A stretch of DNA of 64,000 bases, taken from positions 630,342 through 694,341 of the forward strand of contig CP001673.1 of assembly GCA_000023725.1 (NCBI GenBank), given 5' to 3'. The stretch's first letter is position 1; the number at the start of each line of letters is the position of its first letter. This document shows, one piece after another, positions 33,787-41,684 of this stretch. Under the pieces are notes generated by a model, which was not told the origin of the DNA, did not search any database, and worked only from the letters and a program-made list of their open reading frames with translations. This DNA comes from Flavobacteriaceae bacterium 3519-10. GTDB lineage: Bacteria > Bacteroidota > Bacteroidia > Flavobacteriales > Weeksellaceae. A program made the translations under genes and the position numbers.

Positions 33787-34464
33787 ATGGGAAAATACGA
33801 ACTTGAAAAGAAAATATGGACTGAAACCGACTTTGAAAAAATGGGTTGGCACGACTGTCGTATTTATAAAATCAGGTTGACAGACAATCTTGAATTAGAC
33901 ATTGACTATATTTTACAATGGAATAAGCCAGACATTGAAGGATTACCATTTACTTTTTGGGCTGCACCTGCGACTTTGGTTTTTAAGAAAATTAGTAACA
34001 TTCAATTTGAAATTGATACTGCTTTTGACGAAGCCGTTGAGATTGAAGATATTGAATTAAGCAAGTCAGACAACAAACTTCAATGGACAATTATTACTCA
34101 ACAAGGCGACATTGAGTTTGAAGCAGACGGATTTACACAATGGATTAGGCAAGAGCCCTTTTTTCAATTCGGACAGACAATCTCATATATTGAGAGATGT
34201 GGATTTTCACTAGAACAAACGACTGACCAAGATAACCCGAATAGAATTAGACAAGACATTGTTGAACAACAAAAAAAGGATTTTGAGCATTACGAAAACG
34301 TCAAAAAAAGACAGTTAAAGAGAAAAGAGAAATCAGACCTTGAAGACCAAAGAGAAAACGGAAAAATTGACTTGAAAGACTATTTGACCAAGAAAAAGGA
34401 AATCAAGGAAATGCTTGACTATTATGATTATTGGTTAAAAAATACACGATTTGAAAATTGGTAA
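33787..34464 (+). CDS. Cassette 41: unknown 225-residue protein
   Basis: Soluble. N-terminal domain about 1-145 with FEKMGWHDCRIYKIRL and DIDYILQWN, then a highly charged helical region (about 155-225, KKRQLKRKEKSDLEDQRENG). The first part recalls a recurrent accessory-genome family without assigned function. ATG is 42 nt after the junction. Confidence 0.7.
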   Translation: MGKYELEKKIWTETDFEKMGWHDCRIYKIRLTDNLELDIDYILQWNKPDIEGLPFTFWAAPATLVFKKISNIQFEIDTAFDEAVEIEDIELSKSDNKLQWTIITQQGDIEFEADGFTQWIRQEPFFQFGQTISYIERCGFSLEQTTDQDNPNRIRQDIVEQQKKDFEHYENVKKRQLKRKEKSDLEDQRENGKIDLKDYLTKKKEIKEMLDYYDYWLKNTRFENW

Positions 34465-34491
34465 CCAAATGGGACAGACAAGAACACCAGC

Positions 34492-34623
34492 CACCAACAG
34501 GCGTTTGGCTCAATGGCGGGTGACGTGGCTAATTGAACATTCTACCTCGCATCAACTTTTGTAGTATATTGACAGTTTAGTGCTCCGAATTCCGCCACTG
34601 CGCCAAGCGCCAAAACGTTATGC
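34492..34623 (+). repeat. attC-41 (family F)
   Basis: Arms GGCGTTTGGCTCAATGGCGG and CCGCCACTGCGCCAAGCGCC. R'' GCCACCAAC complements the start TTGGTGGC. Confidence 0.85.
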
Positions 34624-34661
34624 GTAAGCGTAGGACGACCGACAAACAAACCAAATAGAAT

Positions 34662-35114
34662 ATGCCATTAATACGTTGTTCCGAACAAAAAAGACTAACA
34701 TTGGAAGAGTTCTACAAAGAATTCATACCTAATAAAATTGACACTTTTGCTGACGTTGGCACCCCGATGCTTAATGTGCTAAAACTCATCAATGACACTT
34801 TTAAAGAAACAACTATTTATGGACTAACATCGCATGCGACTTTGTTACTTCTTAACCGAGACAGTTCATTGAGTCCTTGGTTTGTTGCTTTGAATGGAGT
34901 CGAAACTTCACCAAATGGACAAAGGAACGAGTATTACATAGAATACTTAATGACGTCAGACAAACAACCTTGGCCAGACGCTAAAATTAAAGGTGCCACA
35001 ACCTCTTTGGACGAGTTAAGAAAATATATAATCATTGCAATGAACGAAAGTAAAGGCTGGTCGGACAGTAACGAACTTGAAGAACTTTATAAAAGCATAA
35101 AACATGCTGGCTAA
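34662..35114 (+). CDS. Cassette 42: unknown 150-residue soluble protein
   Basis: Starts MPLIRCSEQKRLTLEEFYKE; contains a central YGLTSHATLLLLN strand-helix region and a C-terminal helix. No signal peptide and no recognised family. Confidence 0.65.
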   Translation: MPLIRCSEQKRLTLEEFYKEFIPNKIDTFADVGTPMLNVLKLINDTFKETTIYGLTSHATLLLLNRDSSLSPWFVALNGVETSPNGQRNEYYIEYLMTSDKQPWPDAKIKGATTSLDELRKYIIIAMNESKGWSDSNELEELYKSIKHAG

Positions 35115-35126
35115 GAAACGCCATAC

Positions 35127-35258
35127 GCATAACAGCACCTACCCAAATGGCGGGGTTTCGTGTTCCAAAGACAGTTTTGTGATTAATCAAACATTAGTTT
35201 TTCAAATCAAGTTTTGTGGTAAAAGTCCCGCCCTTCGGGTAGCTGCAAACCGTTAGCC
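35127..35258 (+). repeat. attC-42 (family D)
   Basis: Arms CACCTACCCAAATGGCGGGG and CCCGCCCTTCGGGTAGCTGC. R'' ATACGCATAAC complements the start TTATGCGTA; the mismatch is offset by one base. Confidence 0.8.
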
Positions 35259-35292
35259 GTCAGTTTACAGAACGACAACCCATAGACAAACA

Positions 35293-35958
35293 ATGACAGT
35301 AGAATTAATACCCGTAATAGAAATTGGATATAACAATCAGGACGTTCCGACACCTGACAAATATCCATATTGGGATTATGCTGAATTATGGGATAAATAC
35401 AATTCTGACAGTTACAAGAAAGCAGGTTTTAAAGACGAAATAAAACCATATTTAGCGGGTTCATCATTTTACAGACTTTCTGAAATCACAGACAATAATT
35501 TGACGAAGCTTGTAATTGACCATACTCAAGAAATGAGAGACGGGAAGTACGAACGTGAACAAGCAAGTGCATTATTTGGTGGTTATGTTCTTCGAATTGA
35601 CGGACATGACAAATATTTTCCACAATGTTGTGGCGACCTTTCGGACATTCATTATTGGGAAAAACTCACAAATGGGAAAAACGGTTTTTATGCGGGACAT
35701 CCACAACCACAAGTAAAAATTGACGCTGATAAAATTATACTTGATTTTTCAGTAAATGAGTATGACGAACACTTTGTGCCGACACCAAAAGACGTAGTAG
35801 TTTCACTTGACATTCTACCCCTAAAGACAGCAATTGAAATTGCAAAAAAAGAGCTAGAAACTTTTGAACTTAGAATTGAAAAAATAAATAGGGACAACAA
35901 GCTAAATATTGACAAAATTTGTGAACTCTTAATATGGAATGACGAAAACTATCTATAA
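35293..35958 (+). CDS. Cassette 43: unknown 221-residue soluble protein
   Basis: Cytosolic and acidic. Contains KYPYWDYAELWDKYN, a central RIDGHDKYFPQCCGDLSDIH segment with a Cys pair, and a helical end. No family recognised. Confidence 0.65.
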   Translation: MTVELIPVIEIGYNNQDVPTPDKYPYWDYAELWDKYNSDSYKKAGFKDEIKPYLAGSSFYRLSEITDNNLTKLVIDHTQEMRDGKYEREQASALFGGYVLRIDGHDKYFPQCCGDLSDIHYWEKLTNGKNGFYAGHPQPQVKIDADKIILDFSVNEYDEHFVPTPKDVVVSLDILPLKTAIEIAKKELETFELRIEKINRDNKLNIDKICELLIWNDENYL

Positions 35959-35971
35959 AACAAAACCGAAC

Positions 35972-36103
35972 GGCTAACAAGGGTTTTGCAATAGTGGGGC
36001 GAAACTGCAAAGTTCAACGGTATTTCTTCGATTGAACTTTTGTGCAAAATTGAAGATTTGTGCTTCGATTGCCCCACCATCGCAAAGCCCCGAAACGTTA
36101 CAC
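35972..36103 (+). repeat. attC-43 (family C)
   Basis: Arms TTTTGCAATAGTGGGGCG and GCCCCACCATCGCAAAG. R'' ACGGCTAAC complements the start TTAGCCGT; the mismatch is offset by one base. Confidence 0.8.
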
Positions 36104-36136
36104 GAAAGCGCATACCCAAAGCCGAACAAAACTCTT

Positions 36137-36718
36137 ATGAAAAGAATATATCTAATTTTTTTGTTAATAATAGCTCAAACAGTATTTTCACAAAAAGATA
36201 ATAGAATTGAAAATATTGGTGAAGCCACCTCTCAATTATTAATAAAAGGAGACGATATTGACAATTTTAAGTATGCAATTAAAATACAAAGTTTGTATCC
36301 TAACGAAGATTTTTCAAAATTTAAAGATAGTCCAGCAGAAGTTATTTTAAACATGCTACATGGAGCAGAATTGGAGTTGCCAAAAGCATGGAATGAAGTA
36401 GTAAAAGAATCTGGCGAATACAAAATTGATAAAACTTCGAAATATGTTTTTACCTATAGTCATAAAATGGGAGTTGACAACTATATAGCAACTTCTGTCA
36501 TAGAGAGTCAATCAAAATATTATGCATTTAGTTACAATTTATTGCAATGGGGAGAGGATATTTACATTTCTCGCTTTTACAAAAAAGTAATGGAATTTGA
36601 AACTGTTGAACAGATAGATTCAAATCCCTTCGTAATTATTCATGATGAAATGCAAAAGGAATTAAATGAAATCGATGAAAATCACTCTGAGGAAATTTTA
36701 ATTGGTCCCCAAAATTAG
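36137..36718 (+). CDS. Cassette 44: secreted protein, unknown function
   Basis: 193 residues from ATG 36137; the in-frame start at 36032 lies in attC-43. Signal peptide MKRIYLIFLLIIAQTVFSQ. The mature part is a small alpha/beta domain (LYPNEDFSKFKDSPAEVILN, GVDNYIATSVIES). No family recognised. Confidence 0.7.
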   Translation: MKRIYLIFLLIIAQTVFSQKDNRIENIGEATSQLLIKGDDIDNFKYAIKIQSLYPNEDFSKFKDSPAEVILNMLHGAELELPKAWNEVVKESGEYKIDKTSKYVFTYSHKMGVDNYIATSVIESQSKYYAFSYNLLQWGEDIYISRFYKKVMEFETVEQIDSNPFVIIHDEMQKELNEIDENHSEEILIGPQN

Positions 36719-36735
36719 CAAATCATTGCGCCTTC

Positions 36736-36866
36736 GTGTAACATGTTATTTCTATTAGCGGGGTTGAAGTCTACATCATAAAGGTTTTCGCTAATTGTTC
36801 ATTTCGTTATATTTACAAAAACCAGTTATAAAAATCCCCGCCAACAGAAATACCCAACCGTTATCT
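36736..36866 (+). repeat. attC-44 (family A)
   Basis: R'' CTTCGTGTAAC complements the start TTACACGAA. Confidence 0.9.
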
Positions 36867-37079
36867 GCCACGGCACCAAAAATTACACCTACATCACCGT
36901 CAGTTTTAGATGGTGATTTTTTGAATCCGTTTTACCTCGCACGGAAATGCCGCGGCAGATAACAGCGGTTTGGCAAAAAAGCGGGAGGAAGTTTTCCGTT
37001 TGGAAATTTTGTTTAGATTTGAAAGGCGGTTTTATTAAGAAGATTCTCGCAGCCCGCTTCTGCGCCAAGCCGCCGACCG
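36861..37079 (+). other. Cassette 45: gene-less cassette
   Basis: Only 96 bp lie between the junction and the R'' box at 36957, with no open frame longer than a few codons. The cassette start TTATCTGCC and R'' GGCAGATAAC match, so it is a true cassette. Its one recognisable content is the intrinsic terminator at 36893-36922. Confidence 0.75.
36893..36922 (+). terminator. Intrinsic terminator carried by cassette 45
   Basis: Nine-pair stem (36893-36901 with 36909-36917, one G-T pair), 7-nt loop and six T (36917-36922). It faces with the array and would stop readthrough from upstream cassettes. Confidence 0.7.
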
Positions 37080-37085
37080 TTGTGC
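36957..37085 (+). repeat. attC-45 (family F variant)
   Basis: Arms GCGGTTTGGCAAAAAAGCGG and CCGCTTCTGCGCCAAGCCGC. R'' GGCAGATAAC complements the start TTATCTGCC. Confidence 0.85.
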
Positions 37086-37111
37086 GCTATTTTAATCCAT
37101 CATACCGAAAG

Positions 37112-37780
37112 ATGAACGAAATATTAGAAATTAACGGTACAATATTTTTAAAAATTAATTCTGATTCCATCGAGGAAAATCTAAGGTTTGCTGAAAAAAA
37201 TAAAATCTTTAATTTTCTTATTTCAGCAAGAATTGGAAACTATAAACTGAATAATATTGACTTTGTAAAAGATTTTTCTCAGCTAGAAATGCTTTATATT
37301 TCAGTTTATGAAAATATAAATTATCAAGCTATTAAACACCTAAAAAATCTTAATACTTTAAGTATTGATGTGTTATCTAATGACACCCAGGAAATTGACT
37401 TTTCTAACTTATTAAATCTCCAAAAACTTGTTTTTACCTGGCGCCCAAAAGCTAAAAATATTCATAGTTTAAAACTATTAAAGGACTTAACAATAACAAA
37501 GTTTTCAAAAATTAATCTGGCATTACTCTCATCTTTAGAAAACTTAGAAGATTTAGGAATTTTTCAGTCTAAAATTGAGAATTTAGAAGGAGCAGAAAAA
37601 TTACTTAATTTAAAAAAACTAACTATTGTTGATTGTAAAAAACTTGAAAACATTGATTCGCTTGGAAGTTTAGAAAATCTTCATCAAATCAAAATACATA
37701 ATTGTGGGAATATTAAAAAGCCAGAAAATATTACGTTCATTAACAAAATAGAACTTCTCGAATCATCAAAATTTATATAA
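37112..37780 (+). CDS. Cassette 46: leucine-rich-repeat protein
   Basis: 222 residues from ATG 37112; the in-frame start at 36947 precedes attC-45. Irregular leucine-rich repeats of about 22 residues run through the protein: LKNLNTLSIDVLS, LLNLQKLVFTWR, LENLEDLGIFQSKI, LLNLKKLTIVDCKKL, LENLHQIKIHNCGNI. No signal peptide, so a cytosolic binding protein is likely. Confidence 0.75.
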   Translation: MNEILEINGTIFLKINSDSIEENLRFAEKNKIFNFLISARIGNYKLNNIDFVKDFSQLEMLYISVYENINYQAIKHLKNLNTLSIDVLSNDTQEIDFSNLLNLQKLVFTWRPKAKNIHSLKLLKDLTITKFSKINLALLSSLENLEDLGIFQSKIENLEGAEKLLNLKKLTIVDCKKLENIDSLGSLENLHQIKIHNCGNIKKPENITFINKIELLESSKFI

Positions 37781-37785
37781 ACATC

Positions 37786-37917
37786 GCACAACACGCTATT
37801 TCTATTAGCGGGGTTGAAGTTTACAACATAAAATTTTTCGCGAGTTGTTCTTTTAGTTATATTTTACAAAAACCAATTATCATAATCCCCGCCAACAGAA
37901 ATCCCCAATCGTTAGCT
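37786..37917 (+). repeat. attC-46 (family A), last attC of the array
   Basis: R'' TCGCACAAC against the start TTGTGCGCT, nearly complementary. The right arm has CC in place of the usual TACCC. Last palindrome before the chromosome. Confidence 0.85.
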
Positions 37918-37944
37918 GCAAGCATTCCCAAACTCACGCAAAAA

Positions 37945-38364
37945 ATGAATATTGAAATTTTAACAATAACACCAATTTCTGGACAGTTTGTAGAATTCCA
38001 TTTTGGAGAAAATTTCATTGAATCTTTATGGGTTGATTTTAATATTTCTGAAGAAAATCATTCGATAGGATGTTTTTCAAAAGATTACGAGAATGCAATA
38101 AATAAAGTCTTATACAATGAAAAAGACAAAACTTGTTGCGTAGTTGCTGGCGGTAAATGTTATTTGCTAAACTTTGAAAACAAAAACTTGATTTTTGAAA
38201 CTGATGAATATCCAATTATCCAAAGTTTAGTTCAATCCTCTGAATATTACTTCTTAGGAAATTATTATAGTGTTTACATTTTAAACCAAAATGGATTAGT
38301 AAAGGAAATTGAACCTGATATAATGGTAGATGGAATTTATTTAGAGCATAAAGAAAGTGGATGA
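37945..38364 (+). CDS. Cassette 47: truncated last cassette gene
   Basis: 139 residues, soluble, strand-rich (FLGNYYSVYILNQNGLVKEI). The cassette starts normally (TTAGCTGCAAGC) but has no attC: after GIYLEHKESG the sequence changes to chromosomal character and the frame ends at TGA 38362-38364. The protein is probably missing its C-terminus, and the cassette should be immobile. Confidence 0.6.
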   Translation: MNIEILTITPISGQFVEFHFGENFIESLWVDFNISEENHSIGCFSKDYENAINKVLYNEKDKTCCVVAGGKCYLLNFENKNLIFETDEYPIIQSLVQSSEYYFLGNYYSVYILNQNGLVKEIEPDIMVDGIYLEHKESG

Positions 38365-38513
38365 GGTTGCCGAGGTACATAAAACCCTGCGACAGGGCGT
38401 TCAAGTGACATTGCGGTAAACGCTTGTTTTTATGTTTAAATCCATCGGTGAAGTGTTGGGTCACTTGATTTTTCTCATCCCGCATGCCCGAATAAATTCC
38501 TTATTTTTGCAGG
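38365..38513. other. Junction between the array and the chromosome
   Basis: The base composition changes here. A short hairpin (CCCTG-CGA-CAGGG, 38384-38396) lies near the junction. TATTTTTG at 38502-38509 resembles the -7 promoter box of the next gene, though it is only five bases from ATG, so that transcript would be nearly leaderless. Confidence 0.5.
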
Positions 38514-39893
38514 ATGAATACTTCACTCATCGATAAATATAATATTCCCGGGCCTCGCTACACATCATATCCCACCGTTCCTTTTTGGGATGAAACTTCG
38601 TTTACGCCAGAATTATGGCAGCAGTCGGTTATAAAATCCTATAACGAAAGCAATGATGCTGAGGGAATTTCAATATACATTCATCTCCCTTTTTGCGAGC
38701 AGCTCTGCACTTTCTGCGCTTGTCATAAGCGGATTACGAAGCAACATTCAGTAGAAATTCCTTATCTCGAAAGTGTTCTGAAGGAGTGGGATTTATATTT
38801 GGATCTTCTTCAGGGTGAAGGAAGCATCGGTGGCAAACCCAAAATAAAGGAACTTCACTTAGGTGGCGGAACACCTACGTTTTTTTCGCCTGCAAACCTC
38901 AAAACTTTGCTTGAAGGTATTTTTTCGAAAGCTGATATCGCCGAAAATCCCGAATTTTCATTTGAAGGCCATCCCAACAACACCACGCGCGAACATTTGC
39001 AGACTCTATACGATCTAGGCTTCCGCCGCGCAAGTTTTGGCGTTCAGGATTATGACCCGCAGGTTCAGAAAGCCATCAACCGGATTCAGCCTTTTGAAAA
39101 TGTTGAAAGAGTGACTAACTGGGCGCGCGAGATCGGTTATAAGGGCATTTCGCACGATCTGGTTTTCGGTTTGCCATTCCATACCTGGGAGAAAATGGAG
39201 TTTACCATCCGTAAAACGCTCGAGTTGAAACCTGACCGTCTGGCGTTTTATTCGTACGCACACGTGCCATGGATTAAAGGCGTCGGCCAGAGAGGTTTTG
39301 ATGAAAATGACCTGCCAAGCGGTGAAGAAAAACGTAAACTTTACGAAAACGGAAAACGTTTACTCGAAGAACTCGGCTACATCGAGATCGGGATGGATCA
39401 TTTCGCACTTCCGCACGACGATCTTTACCAATCAATGGTTTCAGGAGATATCCACCGGAATTTCATGGGCTATTCTTCAGGTAAAACCCAACTGATGATC
39501 GGACTTGGTATGAGCGCGATTTCAGATTCCTGGTATGCATTCGGGCAAAACGAAAAAACTGTTGAAGGCTACCAGAAAATGGTCGAGGAGGGGAGAATTC
39601 CGGTTGTTAAAGGCCATATTCTGAATGGCGAAGATTTAAATATCCGCCAGCATATTCTTAATTTAATGTGCCGCCTCGAAACATCGTGGGATCTTGGAAC
39701 CAGTTTTCCGGAGATCGGCGATGCGCTTGAAGCATTAAAGGAAATGGAAAATGACGGACTCGTAACCCTTACGGACAATTCGATCACCATCACCGATAAA
39801 GGCCGCGCATTCACCAGAAACGTGGCGATGACGTTCGATTTACGCATGATGCGCAACAAACCCGAGACGCGAATTTTTTCAATGACGATATAA
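38514..39893 (+). CDS. hemN: Oxygen-independent coproporphyrinogen III oxidase
   Basis: 459 residues. Radical SAM enzyme that converts coproporphyrinogen III to protoporphyrinogen IX in haem synthesis without oxygen. The cluster motif CEQLCTFC (Cys61, Cys65, Cys68) is followed by Cys70; GPRYTSYPTVPFW near the start and LGGGTPTF at about 116 are typical of HemN proper rather than the HemW homologue. Full length for the family. First chromosomal gene after the array. Cytosolic. Confidence 0.9.
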   Translation: MNTSLIDKYNIPGPRYTSYPTVPFWDETSFTPELWQQSVIKSYNESNDAEGISIYIHLPFCEQLCTFCACHKRITKQHSVEIPYLESVLKEWDLYLDLLQGEGSIGGKPKIKELHLGGGTPTFFSPANLKTLLEGIFSKADIAENPEFSFEGHPNNTTREHLQTLYDLGFRRASFGVQDYDPQVQKAINRIQPFENVERVTNWAREIGYKGISHDLVFGLPFHTWEKMEFTIRKTLELKPDRLAFYSYAHVPWIKGVGQRGFDENDLPSGEEKRKLYENGKRLLEELGYIEIGMDHFALPHDDLYQSMVSGDIHRNFMGYSSGKTQLMIGLGMSAISDSWYAFGQNEKTVEGYQKMVEEGRIPVVKGHILNGEDLNIRQHILNLMCRLETSWDLGTSFPEIGDALEALKEMENDGLVTLTDNSITITDKGRAFTRNVAMTFDLRMMRNKPETRIFSMTI

Positions 39894-40111
39894 TCCGGTC
39901 GGCTTATCTCGCGGAGATCTCACAGACGGAAATACTGTTAATTCTTTTACACGAATAAAAATCTGCATTAATCGGCGAAATCTGCGGGCTGATTTTTCGC
40001 GCACAGATCGCACAGATTTACACGGATATGCGTGCTGATAATACTTTTTACAGGAATAAATTTAAACGGATATATTCTCCTGCTTACATTTTATCAGATA
40101 CTGCCTCCACG

Positions 40112-41470
40112 CTATTTTACGATCACAGTCTGCGAATATATTTTTAAGCCGTCAGATTTGATAGTTACATAATACACTCCCGCATTCAAACGTGTAATAT
40201 CGATGCTTCCATCACCGTTTACGGCGACTTCAGAGACCTTTCTTCCTTCCGGATTTATAAATTCCGCACTGTTGTTTTTAGATTGTAAACCTTTAACATA
40301 GAGCGTGCCTGAGGCAGGATTAGGATATAACTGAATTTTAGCTGAAGCCTGATCATCCGTCGCTAAGCTTGAGGTTATCACTTTATACAGCGTTCCGTCG
40401 TTTACAGCCGCTACATACAACTCATTATTCATGTCTATGCCAAAAGTGGAGAAATTTTTACCATTAAAAGGGAGGGACCAGGTAATAGCGTTAGCGGAGT
40501 CCATGATACCGATCTGGGTAGAACAGTAATCTGCAAAAATATATTTTCCCTCAAACGCCGGATAGTTGTTGCCACGGTACACATATCCACCAGTAATCGA
40601 ACATCTTCCGCCCGAGTGGTTATAAACTGCAACAGGGAAAGTCATTGTAGAGGCTGCCGCACATCCGGTGGAGTTGTAAACACTGTTTCCCTCGTAGCAG
40701 CGCCAGCCGTAGTTTACGCCAGCCGTAGAAATAGGCACGCGGTTAATTTCTTCGATCGCACCCTGGCCTACATCCGCGACCATCACATTTCCGGCTTGGG
40801 TATCAAATGAAAATTTCCAGGCGTTTCTCATTCCGTAAGACCATACTTCATCGGCACCGTCTACACCAATGAAAGGATTTCCGGGAGGTATCGTGTAAGT
40901 TCCCGTGGTGTTCACATCGATTCTGAGCATCTTCCCGAGCAGCGAATTTTTGTTCTGGCCGTTGTTATTCGGGTCTCCGCCACTTCCGCCGTCACCGGTC
41001 GAAATCCACAGATAGCCGTCTGGTGCAAAATGAATGCTTCCACCATTATGATTAGAAAAAGGCTTGGTGATATTCAGCAGGATTTTTTCCGTCGCTATAT
41101 CCGCGACATCCGGATCTGTGCTGCCCACCGTATATCTTGCGATTGTGATATTGCCCGCAGTATTGTTGTAAAATACGTAAAAGTAACCGTTGGTGGCGTA
41201 GTTCGGGTGGAAGGCCAGGCCCAGCAGACCTCTTTCACCATTAAAGGTGATCTTTGAGCTGATGTTCAGGAAGTTGGCAGTATTCACTGAACCGTCCGGC
41301 TGCACGATTTTAATCAAGCCATTCTGCTGCACAACGAAAAGGCGGCTGTCGTTCGCATTGGTAATTTCTACCGGCGCCGTAAAGCCGGATGCAAAGCCGG
41401 CGAGCGATACATTCTGAGCCTCAAAAAGGCCTGCGCCAAGCAGCGCCAAGGATAAAAGTAGATTTTTCAT
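40112..41470 (-). CDS. PQQ-type sugar dehydrogenase with type IX secretion tail
   Basis: 452 residues. Signal peptide about 1-19 (MKNLLLSLALLGAGLFEAQ). The main domain is the glucose/sorbosone dehydrogenase beta-propeller: ERGLLGLAFHPNYATNGYFY, NHNGGSIHFAPDGYLWISTG, LLGKMLRIDV. Residues about 378-452 form a Por secretion tail (LYPNPASGTLYVKGL onward, ending VIVK), marking export by the Bacteroidota type IX system. Probably oxidises sugars outside the cell; the substrate is unknown. Confidence 0.85.
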   Translation of the reverse strand: MKNLLLSLALLGAGLFEAQNVSLAGFASGFTAPVEITNANDSRLFVVQQNGLIKIVQPDGSVNTANFLNISSKITFNGERGLLGLAFHPNYATNGYFYVFYNNTAGNITIARYTVGSTDPDVADIATEKILLNITKPFSNHNGGSIHFAPDGYLWISTGDGGSGGDPNNNGQNKNSLLGKMLRIDVNTTGTYTIPPGNPFIGVDGADEVWSYGMRNAWKFSFDTQAGNVMVADVGQGAIEEINRVPISTAGVNYGWRCYEGNSVYNSTGCAAASTMTFPVAVYNHSGGRCSITGGYVYRGNNYPAFEGKYIFADYCSTQIGIMDSANAITWSLPFNGKNFSTFGIDMNNELYVAAVNDGTLYKVITSSLATDDQASAKIQLYPNPASGTLYVKGLQSKNNSAEFINPEGRKVSEVAVNGDGSIDITRLNAGVYYVTIKSDGLKIYSQTVIVK

Positions 41471-41684
41471 AATAAAGTGTGTTTTAAGGTATTGTGAAGT
41501 TATGGAATTTCCGGATACACTTAAAATACTATTTGAAAAATTGAGTTTCGGCTTATTTTAATCGCTGCTTTTGAGGAGGTTACGGCCGTGCGGATGCCGT
41601 TAAAATAATTTGTTAAATATTCTTAATTCTGCTGAAAAACATTATATTTGCCGACTATAATTTTAATGTTGTAAAATACTCACA

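Larger units (their letters stand above)
698..38364. mobile_element. Integron-like element: tyrosine recombinase plus 47-cassette array
   Basis: A leftward tyrosine recombinase (698-1768) diverges from a rightward array (1961-about 38364) of single-gene cassettes separated by attC-like palindromes. This is the standard integron layout. Each complete cassette runs from TT after a conserved G to the G of the next site, and its start is the reverse complement of its own R'' side, as in canonical cassettes. The array is visibly A/T-richer than both flanks, and no transposase or phage gene is present. Unlike known integrons, the recombinase lacks the IntI-specific insertion. Its activity on these sites is inferred from position and layout only. 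Confidence 0.85.

Noticed and set aside
3235..37111. Long starts for cassette genes inside attC sites (3235, 5384, 10516, 15252, 20318, 24992, 36032, 36947)
   Set aside because: These frames merely read through the palindrome; the chosen downstream starts coincide with signal peptides or normal leaders of 13-60 nt.
2506..37917. The regular repeats as a CRISPR array or as scattered genomic repeats
   Set aside because: Repeat units are about 130 bp, imperfectly palindromic, of several families, and separated by complete genes of variable size; no cas genes are present, and each unit matches the start of its own upstream cassette.
2506..37917. Promoters inside attC sites (TATATTTA or TATTTTTA in families A and B)
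   Set aside because: They resemble the -7 box but lack the conserved final G and a properly spaced TTG, and other families lack them; too weak to annotate.
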